The notes beneath the pieces were generated by a model. That model worked only from the letters and a program-made list of their open reading frames with translations. It did not search any database and was not told the origin of the DNA. From contig NZ_BOOO01000013.1 in assembly GCF_016863275.1 (NCBI RefSeq), positions 62,001 through 126,000 on the forward strand: DNA of 64,000 bases. Direction: 5' to 3'. Below, one piece after another: positions 58,836-64,000 of the stretch. The translations under genes were made by a program, and so were the position numbers. This DNA is from Planotetraspora mira. GTDB lineage: Bacteria; Actinomycetota; Actinomycetes; Streptosporangiales; Streptosporangiaceae. How positions within the stretch are numbered: position 1 is the stretch's first letter; every line of letters starts with the position of its first letter.

Positions 58836-60353
58836 TCATTGTTGTTCGGCGTCCCAGGCGGCGCTGCGGCTCGGCTCCCACTGCACCGGCGGGGCGGCGC
58901 CGGCCGTGGCGGGAGCCGTACGGGCCGGCTCGCCGGGCAGCACCCAGGTGTCCTTGGAGCCGCCGCCCTGGCTGGAGTTGACCACCAGTTCCCCTTCCGG
59001 GAGGGCGACCCGGGTGAGGCCCCCGGGCAGCAGCCAGACGTCGTCCCCGTCGTTCACCGCGAAGGGACGCAGGTCGATGTGGCGCGGGCGCGGGCGGTCG
59101 CCGATCAGGCTGGGCGCGGTCGACAGGGCCACCGGCCGTTGCGCCACCCACCCCCGCGGATCCGCTCGTACGGCTGTCGCGAGCGTGTCCAGGGCCGCCT
59201 CGGACGCCCTCGGGCCGATGACGATGCCCTTGCCTCCGGCGCCGTCCACCGGCTTGAGCACGAGGGCGGAGAGGTTGCCGAGCGCCCACTCCAGCGTGTC
59301 GGGATCCTCCAGGCGGTAGGACTCCACGTTGGCGATCAGCGGTTCCTCGTTCAGGTAGTACTTCATGAGGTCGGGGACGTAGGTGTAGATCAGCTTGTCG
59401 TCGGCCACGCCGTTGCCCACGGCGTTGGCGATCGTCACGTTCCGGGAACGCGCCGCGTTGACCAGTCCCGGACAGCCGAGGGTGGAGTCCCAGCGGAAGT
59501 GGAGCGGGTCCAGATACTCGTCGTCCACCCGCCGGTAGATCACGTGGACGGGTCGCTTGCCGTGCGTGGTCACCATGTAGACGCGGTTGTTCTCGCAGAC
59601 CAGGTCGCGGCCTTCGACGAGTTCCACGCCCATCAGGCGGGCGAGGAGCGCGTGCTCGAAGTAGGCCGCGTTGTAGACGCCGGGCGTGAGGACCACCACG
59701 GTCGGATCGGCCACGTGCTCGGGGGCGGCCTTGCGGAGCGCGGCGAGCAGGCGGCCCGGATACTCGTCGACCTGCCGCACCCGCTGCTCCGCGAAGAGGG
59801 CGGGCAGCGTGCGGCTCATGGCCAGCCGGTTCTCCAGGACGTAGCTGACCCCGCTCGGCGTGCGGACGTTGTCCTCGAGGACCCGGAAGTCGCCGTACTC
59901 GTCGCGGATGATGTCGATCCCGGCGACGTGCACGCGGACGCGGGCAGGGATCCCGTCGGCCGCCCGGTGAAAGTGCGGGGAGGAGTGCAACAGCCGCCAG
60001 GGCACCACTCCGTAGTGGAACACCTGGCGGCTGCCGTACACGTCGTCGAGGAACGCCTCCAGCGTGCGGACGCGTTGCCGTACGGCCCGGGCGATCAGAT
60101 CCCACTCGGCCGCGTCGAGGACCCGCGGGATCAGGTCGAGCGGGAAGGGGCGTTCCTCTCCGGCATAGTCGAAGGTCACGCCCCGATCGGTGAACACCCG
60201 GGCGAGCTGGTCGGCCCGGAAGCGGAGCTCGTCCGCCCCCAGCGGTTGCAGGGCCGCGAACAGCGCCTGGTACGGCGGGCGGGGGACGCCCGGCCGCTCG
60301 AACATCTCGTCCCATGCATTGGCCAGGGCATATGAGTCGAATATGTCCGCCAT
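58836..60353 (-). CDS. Circularly permuted ATP-grasp type 2 protein
   Basis: 505 residues. DUF404/DUF407-type signatures: GVTFDYAGEERPFPLD, VYGSRQVFHYGVVP, DFRVLEDNVRTPSGVSYVLENR, LKPVDGAGGKGIVIGP (the Lys and Gly loop that binds ATP) and VVNSSQGGGSKDTWVL at the end. ATP-grasp enzymes activate a carboxylate with ATP to form an amide. In the permuted type 2 class with alpha-E and transglutaminase, formation of a peptide or modified amino acid compound has been predicted, not shown. It is first in the operon of three; the mini-protein gene at 56797 is further downstream. Confidence 0.9.
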   Translation of the reverse strand: MADIFDSYALANAWDEMFERPGVPRPPYQALFAALQPLGADELRFRADQLARVFTDRGVTFDYAGEERPFPLDLIPRVLDAAEWDLIARAVRQRVRTLEAFLDDVYGSRQVFHYGVVPWRLLHSSPHFHRAADGIPARVRVHVAGIDIIRDEYGDFRVLEDNVRTPSGVSYVLENRLAMSRTLPALFAEQRVRQVDEYPGRLLAALRKAAPEHVADPTVVVLTPGVYNAAYFEHALLARLMGVELVEGRDLVCENNRVYMVTTHGKRPVHVIYRRVDDEYLDPLHFRWDSTLGCPGLVNAARSRNVTIANAVGNGVADDKLIYTYVPDLMKYYLNEEPLIANVESYRLEDPDTLEWALGNLSALVLKPVDGAGGKGIVIGPRASEAALDTLATAVRADPRGWVAQRPVALSTAPSLIGDRPRPRHIDLRPFAVNDGDDVWLLPGGLTRVALPEGELVVNSSQGGGSKDTWVLPGEPARTAPATAGAAPPVQWEPSRSAAWDAEQQ

Positions 60354-60457
60354 GTCCGGAGCGTAGGAAAGCTATGTTTCGGACAATGTGGGGGAATGTT
60401 TCAAGTCATGTCCCGGTGGCGGATTCGTCCTCGCTCACAGGCCCTCGGCCGCAGGGG

Positions 60458-61042
60458 TCAGGCCACCGACGCGACGATCTTGTCGAAGACCGGGGTCAGC
60501 TTGGTGGCCGTCGCCTTGTCGGCGTTGACCAAGTAGACGTTCACCAGGCGGTTGTCGTCCCCGACCAGCCCCTCTACGACGACCTTGTTCCTCTCGCACA
60601 CGACGCCCTTGCCGGAGTCGCGCAGCTTCCCGCCGAATCCGGAGCACGAGTCGCTGAAGGCCTGGCGGACCCTGGCCACGTCGGCTCCGAGCACGACGTC
60701 GGCGCGCAGGGCCAGCGGGTCCGAGCCCTCCTGGGGCGCCTCCGCGCTGGTGAACAGGCAGACGGTCGCCTTGATGGACTCGGCGGTCTCCAGGGGGTGG
60801 TCGTACAGCTGCTCCTTCAACTCCCAGCCGAGCGAGGTCGCCTGGCCGAGCGACTCCACGCTGAGCGGGCAGCCCACCTTCTTCCCCTGGCCGGTCCCGG
60901 TGCCGCCGGCCGCTCCGGCCGCAGTGGCCTTGGTGGAGGCGCCGGAAGCGCCGGTCTCGCCGGGCGTGGCCGTCGAGCCGCATCCGGCCAGGAACGCGCC
61001 GGCGATCACGAGGGTGACTACCTTGCTCACAGAATGCCGCAT
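60458..61042 (-). CDS. Lipoprotein of unknown function
   Basis: 194 residues. Lipobox FLAGC with lipidated Cys 21, a Gly/Ala/Thr linker, then a domain with four Cys (GCPLSVE, TVCLFT, SCSGF, VVCERNK) likely to form two disulfides, ending VFDKIVASVA. The pattern is like DUF3558 and related actinomycete outer-face lipoproteins. ATG 61042 is used because the signal peptide starts there. It is the last of three lipoprotein genes in a row and is separated by 140 bp from the previous one. Confidence 0.75.
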   Translation of the reverse strand: MRHSVSKVVTLVIAGAFLAGCGSTATPGETGASGASTKATAAGAAGGTGTGQGKKVGCPLSVESLGQATSLGWELKEQLYDHPLETAESIKATVCLFTSAEAPQEGSDPLALRADVVLGADVARVRQAFSDSCSGFGGKLRDSGKGVVCERNKVVVEGLVGDDNRLVNVYLVNADKATATKLTPVFDKIVASVA

Positions 61043-61182
61043 GCCTGCGACACCATCCTTTTCGTCTGATGAAGGCGCCCGAGAGCGCGGTGGGGGGTCC
61101 ACACGGCGAGGTCGCCGTGCTCGATCCGCCGCTCGACGTGGCCGGGAGACGGGGCCTTGCCCGGCACTCGTCCCCGGAGCCG

Positions 61183-61743
61183 TCAGAGTCGGCCGGCGGC
61201 CGTGGCGGCGAGTTCCTCCATCGGTTTCCTGTTCGCCGCCGGGTCGTTGAGGAGAACGAGCCGGATCCCCACCCAGGTGCCCGATTTCAGGAAGAAGACC
61301 ATGTTGTCTTCGTAGTGTGCCTCGTCGCCGACGCCGGGCACCTCGGTGAACTTGTGCTTCAGGCTGCGGTCGATGTCGAGGATCTTCTTCGCTCCGTCAC
61401 CCGCGTACACCTCGACCTGGGCCGTCGGGCCGGTGGGCGGCCCGGTGTATCTGCAGGAGCTGGGGTCGCCTGCGACGCCGTCGCCCAGCGGAGTCCCGGC
61501 CAGTTTCTCCGCCTCCTCGTGCGTCACGAGCTCGCAGGCGACGACGGCTCCCGCGGGAGCGGCGGCCGCGTCCGGTGTCGAGGGGGCGGCGGCCGGCTCC
61601 TCGGTCACGGTGACCGTCACCGTGGCGGTGGGCGCGGGGCTCGCCGCGGACGCGCCGCAGGCCGCGGTGGCCAGGGCACCGGTGGTGAGGGACAGCGCGG
61701 TGGCCCACCGGAACAGGCGGGCACGCACTGATCGGCTGTTCAT
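61183..61743 (-). CDS. DUF3558-like lipoprotein
   Basis: 186 residues. Lipobox LATAAC (Cys 29), a Thr/Val/Pro linker, then VVACELVTHEEAEKLAGTPLG with a second Cys in SSCRYT, the DUF3558 hallmark. The domain is of unknown function but is common in cell-wall lipoproteins of actinomycetes. The start is 10 bp after the upstream lipoprotein stop, so the two genes are co-transcribed. Confidence 0.8.
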   Translation of the reverse strand: MNSRSVRARLFRWATALSLTTGALATAACGASAASPAPTATVTVTVTEEPAAAPSTPDAAAAPAGAVVACELVTHEEAEKLAGTPLGDGVAGDPSSCRYTGPPTGPTAQVEVYAGDGAKKILDIDRSLKHKFTEVPGVGDEAHYEDNMVFFLKSGTWVGIRLVLLNDPAANRKPMEELAATAAGRL

Positions 61744-61753
61744 GAAGTCGACC

Positions 61754-63298
61754 TCAGCTCTTGCAGAGTGGAACGTCGGGTTGGGTGACGGTCCGGTTGA
61801 CGATGTCCTTCTTCTTGATGTCCTTCTCCGTCGGGACCTTGACCTTCAGGGCCTTCTCGATCGCCTTGGAGAGCGGGGCGGAGAGGTTGATGCCCGCCCC
61901 TCCGCGCACCGTGAGCACGAGCGTCGTCCCCTTGCACTTCACGGCGGGCCCGGCGAGAGGCAGGCCGACGCGGCCGGCCGCCGACCCGTTCGTCAGCCCG
62001 AGGGAGGCCACGACGCCCACGTACGGCCCGGCCCCGGCGACGGGAAGGCCGACCATGAGGCCGAAGCGGAACTCCGCGGCCACGACGATGCCCTCGACGC
62101 CGATGGAGACGCCGCGCAGGGAGTCCATGATGCTCTTGCGCACCGAGAACGTGGGCGTCAGGACGGTCCCGCCGTCGAGGCCGAGCGGGCCGCTGAGCCC
62201 CCACTCCCCGCCCGCGGAGATCGTGGCGTTCTTCGCGGAGAACGCCGTCTCCACGAGGAGCTTGAACGTCTGCTTGAGCGTCGCGGGGAACCCGCCGATG
62301 AGGATCGGCTGTTTGAGCTCGACGGGCAGCTCGATGCGCGCCTTCTTGTTGTCGGTGTATCCGCCGCCCGCCCCCGCGTGCACGGAGATGGCGAGGCCCG
62401 TGATCCCGAGCAACCGCAGCTGGGGCTTGACGATGGTGCCGTTGGCGACGGTCATGCTGGACCTGATCCGCAGGTCGTCGAACTTCAGGGTGACGTCCAG
62501 GCCGACCTTCAGGCCCTTCTTGGCGGTCGCGGCGTGGTCGGCGTGGAGGGTGAGCTGGGTCGGGCTCTTGGCCGCCTGGAGCTCCCAGGGGCCCACCTTG
62601 GCCGGCTGCTTCTGCGGTCCCGGGCTCGGGGCGCGCCGGTCGCGGGCGACCAGTTGGAGGGCGGGAGCGGCCACGGCCACCGTGCCGGTCGAGGCCGCCG
62701 GCGCGAGGGCGGACACCACGCGGGGGCCGCTCGCGGGCCGCCCCGGCACGGGGACGGGGGGCGCGGCGATCCCTCCGGACGAGGGGCCGCTCTCCGGGAC
62801 GGAGACCGAGTCGGGGCCGGCCGCGTCGGGATCGACCTCCCCCAGGAGGTCGGGCAGGGTCTGGAAACTCTGTGCCTCGACGTCGAGCGGCTGGTCGATC
62901 GAGAACGTGCCGTTGCGGACGATGTCGGTCAGCTCGACAGGGGCGAGCGTCACCGCGAGGTCGTCGTTCGAACGTTCCACCCGGATGACGCGGCCGGCGG
63001 CCTCGCCCGTGACGAACATGACCTTGCCCGGCCGTAGGTCGCCGGTCCCGTCGGCGTCCCCGTCGATCGTGTAGGTGAGACCGTCCTTGCTGACCGAGCG
63101 GATGATGGAGCCGCCGCCCTTCACGATCACGACGTCCGGCTGGTACTCGACCGAGGAGTCCGGGCGCGGGGCGTACCCGTATTCGAGGTTGTCCGCCGCG
63201 GGGGTGTCCGAGCCTGCGCCGCAGGCGGCGACCAGCACGAGGCACAGGACGGACAGGACGCCGCACGTGCCGCGGCGGATGAGCCCGAGTGATCTCAT
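61754..63298 (-). CDS. Large lipoprotein of unknown function
   Basis: 514 residues. Lipobox LVAAC (Cys 26). Then a region with VVIVKGGGSIIRSVSKDG and LRPGKVMFVTGEAAGRVIRV, followed by a Pro/Ala linker and a C-terminal beta-rich region with many hydrophobic alternations (KVGLDVTLKFDDLRIRSS, GYTDNKKARIELPVELK, GGEWGLSGPLGLDGG). One Cys pair near the end (VKCKG and PLCKS) may bond. No named family is recognised. The gene heads an operon of two or three lipoproteins, and the TetR-type palindrome 134 bp upstream may control it. Confidence 0.7.
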   Translation of the reverse strand: MRSLGLIRRGTCGVLSVLCLVLVAACGAGSDTPAADNLEYGYAPRPDSSVEYQPDVVIVKGGGSIIRSVSKDGLTYTIDGDADGTGDLRPGKVMFVTGEAAGRVIRVERSNDDLAVTLAPVELTDIVRNGTFSIDQPLDVEAQSFQTLPDLLGEVDPDAAGPDSVSVPESGPSSGGIAAPPVPVPGRPASGPRVVSALAPAASTGTVAVAAPALQLVARDRRAPSPGPQKQPAKVGPWELQAAKSPTQLTLHADHAATAKKGLKVGLDVTLKFDDLRIRSSMTVANGTIVKPQLRLLGITGLAISVHAGAGGGYTDNKKARIELPVELKQPILIGGFPATLKQTFKLLVETAFSAKNATISAGGEWGLSGPLGLDGGTVLTPTFSVRKSIMDSLRGVSIGVEGIVVAAEFRFGLMVGLPVAGAGPYVGVVASLGLTNGSAAGRVGLPLAGPAVKCKGTTLVLTVRGGAGINLSAPLSKAIEKALKVKVPTEKDIKKKDIVNRTVTQPDVPLCKS

Positions 63299-63431
63299 GT
63301 GCGGTTCTGCGGTGTGCGGGGGCGGACCTCGATGCCGTCGAGGTCGTTGACGTGACAGAGGCCGCTGAACACGGCCATCGGGCACCTCCGTCAGGGGGCA
63401 GCGTGGCAACCGATGATGTTGAGAGTGAGAC

Positions 63432-63450
63432 TTTAAAGGAGTGCCTTAAA
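63432..63450. promoter_or_regulatory. TetR-type operator-like sequence
   Basis: TTTAAAGGAGTGCCTTAAA is an imperfect palindrome (TTTAA...GG and CC...TTAAA) between the lipoprotein operon and the TetR gene relic. It may have been the site of that TetR protein. Confidence 0.4.
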
Positions 63451-63462
63451 CAAACGGCCGGG

Positions 63463-63520
63463 GTCAAGGGGCGGCGGTCCGAACAGACGAAGAACAGGAT
63501 CGTCGAGGCGGCGCATTCTG
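63463..63520 (+). pseudogene. TetR regulator N-terminal relic
   Basis: About 19 codons read VKGRRSEQTKNRIVEAAHSV, the first helix of many TetR-family proteins. After EAA the expected helix (xLFAExGY) is missing; the frame runs on through a sequence like one 53-bp repeat unit and then overlaps the convergent hydrolase gene. No ATG or GTG fits the reading upstream. A truncated gene fragment explains this best. The length of the match is short, so confidence is limited. Confidence 0.45.
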
Positions 63521-63529
63521 TTCATCGTG

Positions 63530-63546
63530 CATGGTCACGCCCAGGT
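63530..63546. repeat. Possible partial copy of the 53-bp repeat
   Basis: CATGGTCACGCCCAGGT has one mismatch to the decamer CATGATCACG, then CAGGT as in the array centre with about 10 bases deleted. It lies between the TetR relic and the convergent nucleoside hydrolase gene. Confidence 0.35.
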
Positions 63547-63571
63547 CGCTCCGTACGGGTCGCTCGCCGGC

Positions 63572-64000
63572 TCAGGCGATCGTCGCGGCGACCTGCGCGT
63601 AGGTGCCGAGCATGAGATCCCAGAAGCGCCCGGTGTCGATCGAGGTGCCGACGAGCGCGTTGGGAGCCCGGTCACCCAGGTGGAAGTCCACCACGGTCAT
63701 CCCCGAGGTGAAGCGCCCCATGGTCTCGACCTGGACCACGGCCTGCTGGATCTCGATCAGCGTCGGGTCGATGAGGTAGGCGATCGCGCACGCGTCGTGG
63801 ATGGCGGGCCCGTCGCTGGCCGTGACCATCCCGTAGAACTCGGCGCAGGGGACGAGCAGGTCCGAGCCCAGCCGTCCCATCTCCCGCATCCGGTCCACGA
63901 CGGCCATCGTCGCGAGTGCGGTGCGGCTGACGTCGAGGCCGATCATGGTGACCGTCCATCCCGCGGAGAACACGATGGCCGCGGCCTCGGGGTCGGCGGC
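63572..64000 (-). CDS. Nucleoside hydrolase, C-terminal part (start beyond window)
   Basis: 142 C-terminal residues, open at the right edge. The sequence ADPEAAAIVFSAGWTVTMIGLDVS, then FYGMVTASDGPAIHDACAIAYLIDP (the conserved H-D of the IunH active site), VQVETMGRFTSGMTVVDF and a final helix is the C-terminal third of inosine-uridine-type nucleoside hydrolases. They cleave ribonucleosides to base and ribose. The catalytic DTD near the N-terminus lies outside the window. The stop lies near a repeat-like sequence. Confidence 0.88.
   Translation of the reverse strand, partial: AADPEAAAIVFSAGWTVTMIGLDVSRTALATMAVVDRMREMGRLGSDLLVPCAEFYGMVTASDGPAIHDACAIAYLIDPTLIEIQQAVVQVETMGRFTSGMTVVDFHLGDRAPNALVGTSIDTGRFWDLMLGTYAQVAATIA

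Overview
The window reads as chromosomal DNA of a high-GC actinomycete, most likely of the Streptosporangiales/Streptosporangiaceae type. Supporting signs are very strong third-position G/C, frequent GTG and TTG starts, candidate leaderless genes, a chitobiose-type NgcEFG transporter, an orn/tRNA-His pair, AfsR/SARP and ECF-sigma proteins with long extensions, and many lipoproteins. The genus assignment is inference. No transposase, integrase, phage gene, CRISPR array or replication origin was found.

Left part (1-16,000): a cut RlaP-type nucleotidyltransferase, a secreted SRPBCC protein, an anti-sigma-like ATPase behind a perfect CebR-type operator, a membrane protein, a quinone-reductase-like enzyme, a lipoprotein, TenA, a cytosolic SRPBCC protein, an unusual phospholipase C with no leader, CapA, Dps, a lipoprotein, a gutted modA relic, an MFS-MarR drug-efflux operon and a divergent hydrolase. 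It ends with a four-gene operon of three roadblock-type proteins around a PATAN/DUF4388-like protein.

Middle part (16,000-33,000): an electron-transfer operon (degenerate LasA-like M23 protein, di-heme-type membrane protein, NuoF-ferredoxin fusion), DUF523, DUF4032 and DUF885 genes, and a 53-bp tandem repeat array. A class II aldolase lies divergent to the ngcEFG operon; their shared region carries DasR-like sites, a PHO-box-like repeat and a ROK-like palindrome. Then come a pterin dehydratase, a methyltransferase divergent from a penicillin-binding protein, a hemolysin III protein behind a very long palindrome, lysine 6-transaminase, a small LuxR regulator, tRNA-His and orn.

Right part (33,800-64,000): a cell-surface signalling stretch holding one intact Ser/Thr kinase between two pseudokinases, a PNPOx-like protein divergent from a MocR regulator, an ECF sigma factor fused to a zinc anti-sigma motif and membrane anchor, and a membrane-anchored binding-protein/VWA fusion. 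Next are TrmH, a D,D-carboxypeptidase, a DedA protein behind a candidate iron box, a second 53-bp repeat array, an AfsR-type regulator, a flippase-like protein, a PIG-L deacetylase and a glycosyltransferase. An ATP-grasp/alpha-E/transglutaminase operon follows, and a 31-residue Pro-rich mini-protein lies downstream of it. Three lipoprotein genes, a truncated TetR relic and a cut nucleoside hydrolase close the window.

The least explained items are the 53-bp repeat family, which sits between convergent genes at two array loci with a possible third relic, and the mini-protein beside the amidoligase-type operon. All calls rest on reading the sequence by eye; no database search was run.
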